A DNA stretch of 64,000 bases from Eretmocerus hayati (GCA_029851415.1 CM056743.1:78262186-78326185), one strand, 5' to 3'; numbered from the stretch's first letter, positions 38,517-50,341 are shown. Translations and numbers: made by a program. Notes: generated by a model not told the origin, from the sequence alone.

Positions 38517-41510
38517 GTGAATGTCCCGAAATCGTCGAGGTTTTTCAGACTCTGTCATAGTAACATTAACCGTTTACCTACTCATTTCAACGACCTCGAG
38601 TTTTTCTGGCTACACAAGAGAATTATGATGCTATTGCACTTCCTGAGACTTTTCTTACTCCTGAGACACCTGATTCAACATTCTCTCTTGAAGGTTTCAA
38701 CCTTTATCGCCACGATCGGATTGGCAAAGGAGGAGGTGGTGTTGCTATTTACGTTCGCGATTGCTATAGTACCAAAATTCTAGCCTGTTCCAACCCTCAA
38801 TATGACAATACACCTGAATTTATGATTGTTGAACTCACACAAAGCGCAGTCAAAATTCTCATCGCCGTTGTCTACCGTCGTCCAACAGCAGCTTACTCCA
38901 CTGAGTTATTTGAGTCATTAAACAGATTTCTGCCTACTTATCCCAACTTTGTCATGACTGGCGATTTCAACTTTTACATGCATAAGTCACACCCAGGCTC
39001 AGACTATTCTCGCGAACTCCTTCGAGCACATTCTCTTGAACTTGTGCCATCTGAACCGACCCACCATGCTATCCGATCAGATGGCCATCGAAGTGATACA
39101 TGGCTTGACCTCTTCATTGTCCCATCCCTCAAGTTTGTCAGATCGTACGTCAAAACTGATGTCCCTTTTGCAGCTGGACATGACTTGATCTCCATTAAAT
39201 TCTACCTCCCATCCCTAGCTATTCTACCGAAAACAATCCTCACTCGAAATCTTAAGAATGTTAACATGTAAGTTTTTCACTCCGAACTGGAACACAAACT
39301 CAACCATCTAGGAAGTATTCCTTCTCAAACCATCATCGCTCAATCGAACTACACATCTAAATACACACGCTCGCTGTTGACAGCCACAATTGATTGCTTC
39401 AATGACCATGCTCCGTGTAAGCAATTCACCATTCGTGCAAATCAGAAGCCTTGGATTTCTCATGATATTAGGAATCAACTTCATACTAGGGATGCCGCTT
39501 ACCGGCAAGCAAAGGAATACCAGAGGCCACACGATGTGATACAATGGAGGAAACTCCGATCTACTGTGAGTAACAACATTGACATCGCCAAAAACAAGTA
39601 TTTGTCGTCCATGCTTGACACAACAACAGACCCAGAAAATCTTTGGAAGCAACCTCGGTAACATGGGTATAACAGCTCCAAAAACACCATCTACCCTGAA
39701 ATACTACTCGTCTCATGCGCTAAACCTGCACTATGCAGCTGTGTCACGTGTTACTCCTGTTCTCGTCCAATCAGATCTCGATGAGATACTCAGTACCCCA
39801 CTTCGGTGTGAAGAAGCTTATCAATTTGGATTCAAAATTATTTCTGACGAAGATGTTGATGCAGCTCTAGCTAAGGCCACCAAAAACTGTGCTGGCAGTG
39901 ACTCACTGTCCGCGAGCATGCTAAAATCAGCTTACCCTGTTCTTCGGCCGCACCTTGTGAGGCTTTTCAACTCCTCAGTGCAAGAGGGAACTTTTCCTGA
40001 TTGCTGGAAAATAGCAACTATTTTATCGCTAGCTAAAATCAATCCCCCATCATCACCATCAGACACTCGCCCCATTGCATTACTCTCTGAAATTTTTAAA
40101 CTCTTCGAACGTATTATACATAAGCAATTACTATCATTTCTCACAGCTCAGAAGCTCCTTGATGAACGTCAGTCTGGTTTCAGACCACGCCATCCAACTC
40201 AAACTGCTCTATTCGGCTTTACCGAGGACGTTCGCCTCGCAGTGGATAAATATATGGTAACGCCCCTCATTCTATGTGATTCCTCCAAAGCATTCGATAC
40301 GGTCTCTCATAAGCTTGTTCTCAAGAAACTTTGAGGTATGAACTGTTCTGACAATGTTATCAAATGGTTTGCAAGCTACTTATCTGGGAGAAAACAATCA
40401 GTTCGAGATGATGATGGAGAACTATCAGTGCCCGTATCAACCTTTGCAGGTGTTCCCCAAGGGAGTGTCTTAGGTCTTCTACTTTTCACCATCCTCATTA
40501 ATGATCTACCTCAAGTTCTTGAACATTGTAAACATGGCATATACGCCAATGATACTCGAATATATGGCCACTGTAGAGTTTCTGATCTACCCGAGTTTAT
40601 GACCGAATTGAACTTTGATGCAGCAAGGGTGCATGACTGGGCCAAATTGAATATGATCAAGCTTAATCCCGGTGAAACCAAATTCATCATCCTCGGTAGT
40701 CCTTACTACGTAAGACACATTGATTTTCCGTCACTTCCGCCCCTCATCATTGATGGCATTACAGTACCACACTCAGAGCATGTAATGGATCTTGGTGTGC
40801 AACTTGCGAGTACACTCAACTGGGATAAACATATCAACTCAATTTCAAGTTCTGTTCATAAAGCCCTGTACTCACTGCGTTCCCACAAGCATGCTCTTTC
40901 TCGCAGACTTAGGCAGCGCCTTGTTGAATCCCTAATCTTTCCGTACTTCGATTACGCGTGTGCTGTCTACAATGACGTTACTGAAGTACAAAACCTGGAA
41001 TTTCACAGACTGTTCAACAAGTGCGTACGCTTTGTTCATGGTAACATTCCCTGGGCAGCACCTATGACCCCTTATAGGCTGGCGCTAGGCTGGCTCTCAG
41101 TTGAGGATAGGCGTAAGCTTGTTATTGCATCCCTTGGCTTCAATATTATCTCTTCACAAGAACCATCACACCTTGCAAAGCTCTTCCGATGTCGAATTGA
41201 TGTACCATCTATACGTTCCTCTACGCGCTACACTCCTCCACCTCTACTTTACGCCACCCCACGGACCGACACTATGCAGTTTTCCTTCCACATAATAGCA
41301 TCTAAAGTCTTAAATTCTTATGCATCGAGCACTGCTTTTGAACTCAAATTTTCAGTCAGTACAAAACAAATGATCCGTGACAAACTGCTTCACGAAGAAG
41401 TTGTAAATTGGTGTGAGCGAGCAGCAAGGGAAAACCTAGTCGTGAACCCTCTTCCTACTGACAAGGCTTTTAGTGACCTCCTGGAGCAAGTGGATTCTCC
41501 ATCCAATTGA
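38517..41510 (+). pseudogene. ORF2 of CR1-like element 2: APE endonuclease and reverse transcriptase, decayed
   Basis: The endonuclease reads CHSNINRLPTHFNDLEFF, then after a shift near 38610 DAIALPETFLTPETP and KGGGGVAIYVRDCY, with MTGDFNFYMH. Further breaks occur near 39270 and 39600. RT from about 39700 shows DTRPIALLSEIFK, SGFRPRHPTQTALFGFTEDV, LCDSSKAFDTVSHK and GVPQGSVLGLLLF. The frame continues through a TGA at 40332-40334 (likely from CGA). The active site is YANDTRIYG, with Asp replaced by Asn, so polymerase activity is lost. The copy is an old insertion compared with the 9-12 kb element. Confidence 0.85.
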
Positions 41511-41849
41511 ATGTTACTCTGCATTTTTTTCACCTGAGCAACTTCGTTCATCTCGCTAACTGAACATTTTTATATTATTAAAATGTATCCTTCAGCTGCT
41601 CGAATGTACACGTATTGTTGTATGAAAATATTTATGATACTTTCCTTTGGTTATAGCGAATTTATGGAATAACATAATCACCCGACTTTCTTATAGTTAT
41701 TGATACTGATTTATTGATCACTTATCACGTACTTTTGATATGATCTTTAGGATAACGTGAACTACAATCTGTAATTTGTCTTCTCAGAGCTGTATAGGGT
41801 TATACCCCATAGCTTCAATAAAATTATCAATCAATCAATCAATCAATCA

Positions 41850-42374
41850 CTTGTGGATCTTATAAGGGTGGCGAAAAAGCTACCCAAACGTCGTCAAGTA
41901 GAGGACACAGTGACTCGTAAGAGCAGCTGCTTTCTATCTCACTTACAAGAGTGTATACGGAAATTGCTCCCATCACAGATCCGACCCAGGGATGATGCGA
42001 GGCTCATGATGGATTGAGAAATCACGGAAACGTGCATTTTGGTGGATGCAGAGTATCTTTATTCTGTAACAATGGCCATTGGAGATCACTGTTGTCAGGG
42101 GCGCAGTGAGCTCCATATGTTATTATATACTTATGGCAATACATATATAATCATATAATAGAAGAGAGCACATAGCAACTCATCTCTTTGTCCTGGGGAA
42201 ACCCCACCAGCGACGATGAGCGGTTAGGAAATGTAGGTTATCAACAATGCTATAAATACGGCGCGAAGGAAGCGCTGAGTGGCTTCTTCATCTGCGTCCT
42301 CTCGCACTAAGAGCTTTTCAGCGAGCTTCACTCGCAGGGCTCTCCTTACCCAGTTCTCATAGCTGTAAATCTAT
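41850..42374. other. Non-coding stretch
   Basis: No gene is visible. GCTATAAATACGGCGCG near 42250 resembles a TATA box followed by GC-rich sequence, but nothing coding follows. Confidence 0.4.
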
Positions 42375-43306
42375 GTGTATTGAATAGAAGAAAGAGCTCG
42401 AAATCATCTCGGCAGCATGATACGGCGAGTCGGAAAAAGTTTCCCAACTTAGCGTACGCTAGACCCAAGTTCGGGACTTCACTTCGACCATGGAAATTTC
42501 TCGCGTGCGCGAGAGTTTTCCAACTCAGCCTACGCGAGACCCAACATCAGAAGCTTCGCTCGGACATGGAAAATTCACGCGTCCGCGAAAAATTCCGCGA
42601 GAATGCTCGCGCACGCGAGAAATTGCCATGGTCGAGGTGAACTGCGGGCCTCACGTGGTCTGAGTTGAGAATTTTTTCGCGCACGCGAGTATTCTCCACG
42701 GCTGACATAAGCTTCTGGTTCCGGTCCTCGCGTACATTAAAAGTGGGAATTCTCGCGCACGCGAGAAATTCCTATGGTCGAGGTGAACCGCTAGAGTTTC
42801 GATGTTGAGCCTCGCGCACGCTAAGTTGGGAATTTTTCGTGGACGCGTGAATTTTCCATGGCCGAGCGAAGCTTCTGATGTTGGGTCTCGCCTAGGCTGA
42901 GTTGGAAAACTCTCGCGCACGCGAGAAATTTCCATGATCGAAGTGAAGTCCCGAACTTGGGTCTAGTGTACGCTAAGTCGGGAAATTTTCTCCAACTCGC
43001 TGTATTATGTTGCCGGGGTGATTTCGAGCTCTTTCCTCTATTCAATACACATAAGACATCTCATAACCTCGAAGGCATTACACTAATGTTACATATTGTT
43101 ATGTGATGGTTAGAGGTGAATCATTACACAACAAACAATTGCAGCCAAATTCCAAACATTACAAACGTAATGATAAAAGTGACTTTTTCTATTGGAAGTT
43201 ACAAAATCTGGAAACTATCACTAAACTCTTTGAAAAACTTTTCTGAAAATACGGAATTTCTTCTAACCCCCTGTTACGGCATGTACACACCTTTTGAAAC
43301 ACGGTG
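42375..43306. mobile_element. Foldback element X1 (small, left end truncated)
   Basis: Left (about 42375-42605) and right (about 42815-43045) arms are inverted copies carrying the same CGCGCACGCG minisatellite blocks as element X2. Outside the right arm lies the full ~260-base X2-type terminal sequence, ending CACGGTG then TA at 43306-43308. The matching outer left sequence is absent, so the left end is truncated. There is no coding capacity. Confidence 0.75.
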
Positions 43307-43308
43307 TA

Positions 43309-43400
43309 TTTCTATTGGCATCCACTTCCACCCCCGTCTGCTACTATTAGCGGAGACAGAGGATGACCATAACCCTAACACACTGGTGACAGCGGTTTGG
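43309..43400 (+). promoter_or_regulatory. 5' LTR remnant and primer-binding-like site of gypsy C
   Basis: Directly after X1, about 75 bases end in CCTAACACAC and are followed by TGGTGACAGCGG at 43384, the TGG start expected of a primer site. The tRNA was not identified. The rest of the LTR was removed by or lies beyond X1. Confidence 0.45.
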
Positions 43401-43480
43401 GCTCTGTTGTGCAACAACTGGAGGCAATTTTTTGAACCTTGCTGGGGATATCCAACTTTGAAGGAAGGAAGTCGAACGAC

Positions 43481-43524
43481 ATGAAACCACAAATACTTTT
43501 AATCCTCATCATCGCTACATCTGG
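43481..43524 (+). CDS. Leader mini-exon of gypsy C: signal-peptide-like start with splice donor
   Basis: ATG at 43481 opens MKPQILLILIIATSG, a short positive start and hydrophobic core like a signal peptide. GTAAGT, a consensus splice donor, begins at 43525, and without splicing the frame ends at TAA in the next codon. It lies about 140 bases before the gag ATG. In envelope-bearing insect gypsy elements a leader donor makes the subgenomic env message. Here no plus-strand envelope was found downstream, so the partner exon is unknown. Confidence 0.45.
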
Positions 43525-43662
43525 GTAAGTAATTCAAAATTATCCCTTTTTCTGTCCCTCGTGGGGAGAGTGCGAGGCGCAGACCTAAATTTTTTCTGCA
43601 AATCAAATACAAACATAGCCCATATATCTTAATTGGATTTATATATATATACAAGAATAGCA

Positions 43663-45219
43663 ATGGCGAGAGGGAAGAAAAATCCCACATACAATCCAAG
43701 TAGCATGAAAGTAGAAGAGAAGACCCTTGCCGATTCTAATTCGGGTGATTTTAAAGATGCGGAGAATGCGGCTTGTTCACAGCCAATGAATGAAAATATT
43801 AGCACTGATGACTTGAAAACTCGTTATTATTCGGAGATGCAAAATGGAAACGCGAAAGCGCGCGATGCCTACTTTGCACTTATTGCCGCGCATGAAGGAT
43901 TAGAGCAACCGGGAGGCATTCATATGGAGATTGCAATTCGAGAAATAAGTGATGTTCTTGCTACTAGTGCAGAAGATCTCCCTGAAACCGATATGGTTCT
44001 TCTAGGAAGCTTGCGGGACCACTTAGAAACCACCCAAATTGCAACAGAAGCACGTCCCAAATTTGCTAGATATAATTTAGAACCCGAACTGAATGGAAAT
44101 GTCGAAACCCTGAGATTTAACGCGGAATCAACGAGATGAGAAAACATACCCACACAATATTCACACACACGTGCACATTCAACAGAGAATTTTTCCGGAA
44201 ATCCTGATGGATTTCATGATTATCAAATGATGAGGAACGATGAGTGGCCTCTCGTTAGTGATAAATCACACGTTCGTTTTGGGCAAGTTTACGGGCGAGA
44301 TACTCCAAATCTCGGCGCCGAAAATCTTGCTACGCATAAATGCAGGCGGGACCTTCACAGTCCTGGCGCTAAGGACCTCGATGGTCAACATGAGTGGCAC
44401 AGGTCGGCGAACCTGGATGCCAATTCAATGCGTCCCATGTTCAGACAAGAGTTTCACACTCTTGAGACTGAAGTGGCTAGAAGTCGCAAGTCCAGGTCAG
44501 ATCCTCAGGGTCTCGATGCTGAGAGAGTCGACGGTGAGGTGATCAGGCGAGAGCTTCAGAGCCTTGGTGCTGAGTCTAGATATGAGGAGATGTCCAAAAG
44601 GGGCTTGGATGTCACAAGTCGTTATAAAGACTCAGATTTAAAGCTTTATCAAAACGAACGACGTGAAGATAATGAGAAGCCACGATCCCCAAAGGATTTT
44701 GATACTTTGAATGAACACCATTTCGATGTGCGATCTCGTAGAAATACGCGGGACAAAAACTACAAAAATCCAGAAGACTCGTACGATGACGAGCTATATC
44801 ACACATAACAGGAATCCAAACGTTCTCACCGGAACAAATATACAAAATAGGCACGAAAACACAAAATCACTCAAAATATTTCCGATTCCGAATCATCCTT
44901 CACTGATCTAGATACGCAAGACGAATTAAATTATGAGAGCAGCAGCAATCATAGCAAGAAATCCGATCGATCTGTAATGAATGCGCAGAATGAGAATAGA
45001 AAATCTAACTATAATCGAAAATCTAGACGACACAGTGATCAAAATTCTAACGCGAGTACACGCATTCGCCGCGCAAATTCGAGAAATGTGTCTACACGAT
45101 CAAACACTGACCGCAGGCACACTTGAGAATTCCGATTACCTCTGAGCCAAGCACTGAATAATATCATGCCATATGATGGAAAACCCGATATGCTAGCCCT
45201 TTTCTGTCAAAATATTCGA
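43663..45219 (+). pseudogene. gag of gypsy C, N-terminal part
   Basis: The ATG at 43663 (MARGKKNPTY) follows a CAATGG context. A helical region (LKTRYYSEMQNGNAKARDAY) runs into a charged repeat region. One reading frame extends to 45219 if stops at 44137 (TGA), 44806 (TAA), about 44848 (TAG) and 45124 (TGA) are ignored. From about 44294 to 44613 the protein consists of imperfect ~17-residue repeats. The last part (QALNNIMPYDGKPDMLALFC) starts the capsid and is cut by element X2. Confidence 0.75.
44294..44613 (+). repeat. Coding minisatellite in gypsy C gag (~51-bp units)
   Basis: Six to seven units of 45-54 bases encode variants of R-R-E-L-x-S-L-G-A-E (for example RRDLHSPGAKDLDGQHEW and RRELQSLGAESRYEEMS). 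All lengths are multiples of three, so the repeat was kept in frame while the gene was active. Confidence 0.7.
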
Positions 45220-45535
45220 TATACACCGTGTTTCAAAAGGTGTGTACATACCGTAACAGGGAGATAGAAAAAATTTTGTATTTTCAGAAAAGTTTTTCAA
45301 GAAGTTTTGTAATAATTTTCAGATTTTGTAACTTTCAATAGAAAAAGTCACTTTCATCATTACATTTGTAATGTTTGGAATTTGGCGGCAATTGTTTGTT
45401 GTGTAATGATTCACCACTAATCATTACATAAACAATATGTAATGATCAGTGTCATGCTTTCGAGGTTATGTGTATTGAATAGTGAAGAGAGCTCGAAATT
45501 ATCCCGGCAGCATAATACGGCAAAGCCGGCAACGG

Positions 45536-46429
45536 CAGGTCACGCATAAACCGGTCTATTGCCAACTCGTGTATTGATGCGCCTCTCATTTGCGCAGAAG
45601 TCGTTATAGAGTTAACCTTGACCCATCATCAGCGGCAATGCTTCAAAGCAGACGCCCGCAGAAGTCAAGACTTGCGTCGTCGGCTTTGTTATTGTTGCGA
45701 CCCGGTGTGCATCAAATTACAAAATCAGCTCGAGAACTCGGCCACCGTTTGTGTCTAGGTCGCGCGATGTGTATTCGGCGGCGACGAAGAACCAGAGTGT
45801 CCATCCTTCGCGTGGATTATCTGTGGATGTGTCGACATTTTTTCTGCAGGGACGAGAGCCCGGCAAGAACGGAAAGTGATTTTTACGAGTGTAACGTGTT
45901 GGGTGATTTTCAATTAATAGTGTTCCCGTGACTAGTTCAGCAGCATGCCACAATCACTCTGGTCGTTGCTCCTTCTTCCCTCGTCTGCGAGTATTGAGTG
46001 CACTCCACAACAATCATGAAGGGCTCACGTCCTTGCAGAATGTTTTTAGACATGTAGACCGGCCATTTGGAGAGGGATGGCGCTCTGGTGCATCATCGTC
46101 GTCGAGTACACATCGCTCATGCCGAGAGCTGGTGCACAGTACTCAGTTGGCAGCTAGCTGAGCCAATGACTCTAACATTTGGTGTCGTTGTCGTATGCTA
46201 TGCAATCGAATGCTCGTGATCACAGGTGAGCTTGAATGTAGTCGTACGCAGTAATACTGGCTGGGCGATGTCTTCTCGGCGATTATGGACCACAAAGTGC
46301 CGTTTTTCTCCCGAATCGCCGGTGAAAGAGTGAAAATCTGCTTGAAGGGAAGACAGGAAGTGCTTGGTGTGAAGTGCCTACCACGATTACGGCCTAATCA
46401 GCGCAGGCGAGACAGCCGTTTCGTGTACG
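45536..46429. other. Unique GC-rich interior of X2
   Basis: Two open frames (45590-45931 and the start of 46285-46920) exist but show no domain, and the second runs into the minisatellite. A captured genomic fragment is possible; I cannot identify a source. Confidence 0.35.
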
Positions 46430-49400
46430 CAAAATCCCACAAAAGGGCAATAGACCTTCTCTCGAGAGAGCCCAGGTGGATTTCTCGCGTGCGCGAGGCC
46501 CAACACCAGGAGCTCTTTTCGGCCGAGGTGAATTCTCGCGTGTGCGAGTTTCCAACTTGGCTCACGCGAGACCCCAGATCAGCCGGGGAAAATTCTCGCG
46601 CCCGCGAGAAATTTCCCAGCTTAGCATACGCGAGACCAAATTCGGGACTTAACTTCGACCATGGAAGAAATTCTCTCGCACACGCATCAGAAGCTTATCT
46701 CGGCTGTGGGGAATTCTCGCGTGCAAGGAAAGTATCCCAACTTAGCCTACGCGGGATCCGACATAAGAAGCTCCTCTTGATCAAGGGAAATTTTGAGGTG
46801 CGCGCAAAATTTCCCAGCTCAGCGTACACAAGACCCAAGTTGGGTACTTCATTTCGATCATGGAAATTTAACGCGTGCGCGAGACTTTTCCGGATCAGCT
46901 TACGCGAGACGCATTATTAGGAGCTGTTTCTCTTGGCCGTGGTAAATTCTTGCGTGCGCGGAAAGATTCGCAGCTGAGCGTACGCGAGACCGAGATGAGC
47001 CTCAGATGTTGGCCTCGCACCCGCTAAGTTTGGAATTTCTCGCGCGCATTGAGCTCATGATTCCGGCCCTCGAGTACACTCAGTGTGCAATCATCGTGCA
47101 CACGAGAAATTCCCATGGTCGAGGTGAACTGCGAAAATTTTGATGTTGAGCCTCGCGCACGCTTAGTTGGGAATTTTCCGCGCACGCGACAAATTTCTAC
47201 GTTCAGGTAAGCCTCTGATGTTGGGCCTCGCACACGTTAAGTTGGAAGTTCTTCGCGCACGCGAGAAATTTCCACGGCTGAGATACGATCATGTTCTTGA
47301 GCTTCGCGTACGCTTAGTTGTAGAATGCTCACGCACGCGAGGGATTCCCTTGGTCGAGGTGAACTGCTAAAGTTTTGATGTTGTGCCTCGCGTACGTTGA
47401 GTTGGGAATGTTCGCGCACGCGAGAATTCCCCATGGCCGACATGAGCTTATGATTCTGAGCCTCACGTACATTCAGTGTGGTCATCTTCGCGCACGCGAG
47501 AAATTCGTATCATCAAGGTGCACTTCTGAAGTTTGGATGTTTAGGCTCGCGCACGCTAAGTTGGGAATTTTCCGCGCACGTGAGAATTTTCTACGACTGA
47601 GATAAGCCTCACATTCTGAGCTTTGCACAGGTATTGTTCGGGAAGGCTCGCGCACGCGAGGAATTCCAATGGTCAAGTCGAACTGTTCGAGTCTTGATGT
47701 TGGGTCTCGCGCACACTAAGCTGAGAATTTTTCGCGCACGCGAGAATTCTTCACGCCCGAAGTAAGCCTTTTATGTTGGGCCTCGAGCACGGTAATTTGG
47801 TCGAGCTGAACTGTTAAAGTTTCGATGAGCCTCGCGCACGCTAATTTAGTGATTTCTCGCCATTTGATACTCGAGAAAAAAGAATTTCGCACGCGAAACA
47901 ACCGAAAGGAGCTTCTGGTAATGGGTCTTACGCACGCGAGCAATTTTCTTGAGCAAAATGAATCCTGAACCTTGAGTTTCCCGTATGCTAAGTTGAGATT
48001 TTCTCGCGCGCCTCGAGCTTCTGATTTCAGGCCTTGCGTACAATTTGTGTGGTAATTCTCTCGTGCGCGGGAAATTCCCATGGTCGAGGTGAACTGCTGA
48101 AGTTTCGATATCGAGCCTCACGCACGCTAATTTTAGAATCTTTCGCACACGCGAGAATTTCCAACTTCCGAGGTAAGCCCCTGATGTTGTACCTCGCGTA
48201 CGCGAAGTTGGGAATTGTTCGCGCACGCGAGGATTTCCGATGGTTGACATGAGCTTATGATTCCGGGCTTCGAGTACACTCAGTGTGCAATTTTCGCGCA
48301 CACGGGAAATTCCTATGGTCGAGGAGAAATGCAAGAGTTTCGATGTTGAGCCTTGCGCACGGTGATTGGAGAATTCTTCGCGCACGCGAGAATTTCCAAC
48401 ATTCGAGGTAAGCCTCTCATGTTCGGTTTCGCGCACGTTTAGTTGGAAATTCTTCGCGCACGCGAGAAATTTCCACGGCTGAGATAGATAGATAGATAGA
48501 TAGTTGTTTATTTCGACTATGGACTCTCGGTCCAATCTAGCCGGGACATTGTACAAATTAGTGAGAATTTTCCCCGGCCGACTAGAGCTTCTGATTTTCG
48601 ACCTCGCGTACACTCTGTGCGGAAATTCTCTCGTGCGCGAGAAATTCCCATGGTCGAGGTGAACTGCTGAAGTTTTGATGTTGAGCCTCGCGCACGCGAA
48701 GTTGAGAATTTTTTGCGCACGCCAGAATTTTCTGAGTCCGACGTAAGTTTCTGATGTTGGGCCTCACGCAGTTTGAGATGGAAATTTTTCGCGCACGCGA
48801 GAAATTTCCATGGTCGAGATACCCTCATGTTCTTGAGCTTGCGTACGCTTAGTTGTAGATTGCTCACGCACGCGAGGGATTTCCTTGGTCGAGGTGAACT
48901 GCTGGTGTTCTGATTTTGTGCCTCGCGTACGTTAACTTGGAAATTGTTCGCGCACGCGAGAATTTCCCATGGCCAACATGAGCTTATGAATCTTGGCCTC
49001 ACGTACATTCACTGTGGTTATTTTCGCGCACGCGAGGAATTCCTGTGGTCGAAGTGAATTCTAAAGTTCCAATTTTTAAGCTCGCGCTCGCGTTTGGGAA
49101 TTTTCCGCGCACGTGAGAAGTTTCTACGACTGAGATAAGCCTCACATTCTGAGCTTCGCACACGTATAGTTGGGGAAGGCTCGCGCACGCGAGGAATGCC
49201 AATGGTCAAGTCGAACTGCTGGAGTCTTGATGTTGGGTCTCGCGCACGCTAAGCTGAGAATTTTTCGCGCACGCGAGGATTTTTCACGCCCGAGATAATC
49301 CTTTCATGTTGGGCCTCGCGCACGCTAAGTTGGAAATTTTCCGCGCACGTGAGAAATTCCCACGGCCGAGATATGCTCCTGATTTTGAGCATCGCGTTCG

Positions 49401-50025
49401 CTTAGTTGGGAAATGCACGCGCACGCGAGGAATTTTCTCGGTCGAGGTGAAGAGTTTTGATGTTGGGCCTCAAGTCCCCTAAATTGGAAGCTTTTCGCGC
49501 ACGTGAGAATTTCCCTCGGCCGACAAGAGCTTCTGATTGCGGACCTCGCGTACACTCTGTGTGAAAATTCTCTCGTGCGCGAGACATTCACATGGTCGAG
49601 GTGAACTGCTAAAGTTTCGATGTTGAGCCTCGCGCACGCGAAGTTGAGAATTTTTCGCGCACGCCAGAATTTTCTAAGTCCGACGTAAGTTTCTGATGTT
49701 AGGCCTCACGCAGTTTGAGACGGAAATTTTTCGCGCACGCGAGAAATTCCCACGGACGAGATACGCTCTTGTTCTTGAGCTCGCGTACGCCTAGTTGTAG
49801 AAAGCTCGCGCACGCGAGGGATTTCTATGGTCGAGGTGAACTGCTGGTGTTCTGATGTTGTGCCTCGCGTACGTTAAATTGGGACTTGTCCGCGTACGCG
49901 AGAATTTCCCATGGCCAACATGAGCTTATGATTCCGGGCTTCGAGTACACTCAGTGTGCAATTTTCGCGCACACGAGAAATTCCTATGGTCGAGGAGAAA
50001 TGCGAGAGTCGTTTTTTTTGACCTC
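46430..50025. repeat. CGCGCACGCG minisatellite array
   Basis: Units of about 76-80 bases share the quasi-palindrome TTCGCGCACGCGAGAA followed by TTCCCATGGTCGAGGTGA-type sequence and a second, weaker CCTCGCGCACGCTAAGTTGG box. Several unit subtypes alternate. Landmarks at 47328 and 48870, and at 47646 and 49178, are 1532-1542 bases apart, showing a higher-order duplication. Left of about 46995 the units are inverted. Apparent open frames here are a by-product of the repeat. Confidence 0.9.
48482..48570 (-). mobile_element. Tiny 5'-truncated non-LTR retrotransposon tail
   Basis: A (GATA)n run and about 65 bases of unique sequence interrupt the minisatellite. Read on the minus strand it is a 3' UTR end with AATAAA followed by a TATC tail. 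The tail matches in kind, though the UTR sequence differs from, the 9-12 kb element. Confidence 0.65.
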
Positions 50026-50341
50026 CCGTTGCCGACTTTGCCGTATTATGCTGCCGGGATGATTTCGAGCTCTCTTCACTATTCAATACACATAACCTCG
50101 AAAGCATTACACTAATCATTACATATTGTTTATGTAATGATTAGTGGTGAATCATTACACGACAAACAATTGCCGCCAAATTTCAAACATTACAAATGTA
50201 ATGATAAAAGTGACTTTTTCTATTGAAAGTTACAAAATCTGAAAATTATTACAAAACTTCTTAAAAAACTTTTCTGAAAATACAAAATTTTTCCTAACTC
50301 CCTGTTACGGTATGTACACACCTTTTGAAACACGGTGTATA

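Larger units (their letters stand above)
36900..41849 (+). mobile_element. CR1-like non-LTR retrotransposon 2 with PHD-type ORF1 and (TCAA)n tail
   Basis: The order is ORF1 (37062-38501), ORF2 (about 38517-41510), a 3' UTR, AATAAA at 41817 and a TCAA microsatellite tail ending near 41849. This is a full-length layout; the 5' limit is not marked. ORF2 is damaged by frameshifts and stops. Confidence 0.85.
45224..50337. mobile_element. Foldback-like element X2 (5.1 kb) with long TIRs and minisatellite
   Basis: The ends CACCGTGTTTCAAAAGGTGT and its reverse complement open inverted repeats of about 310 bases (45224-45535 and 50030-50337). TATA flanks both sides (45220-45223 and 50338-50341), giving a TA or TATA duplication. 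Inside are about 0.9 kb of unique GC-rich sequence and 3.6 kb of CGCGCACGCG minisatellite, whose orientation flips near 46995, as in Foldback elements. No transposase is present. It splits the capsid region of gypsy C gag. Confidence 0.85.

Noticed and set aside
46430..50025. Possible CRISPR-like array
   Set aside because: Units are ~78 bp and diverged throughout, with no constant repeat plus unique spacer pattern, and the setting is eukaryotic transposon DNA.
46285..50119. Many overlapping open frames with repeated VREKFP/ARENF-type peptides
   Set aside because: They follow the period of the CGCGCACGCG minisatellite on both strands and change frame from unit to unit; they are by-products of the repeat, not proteins.
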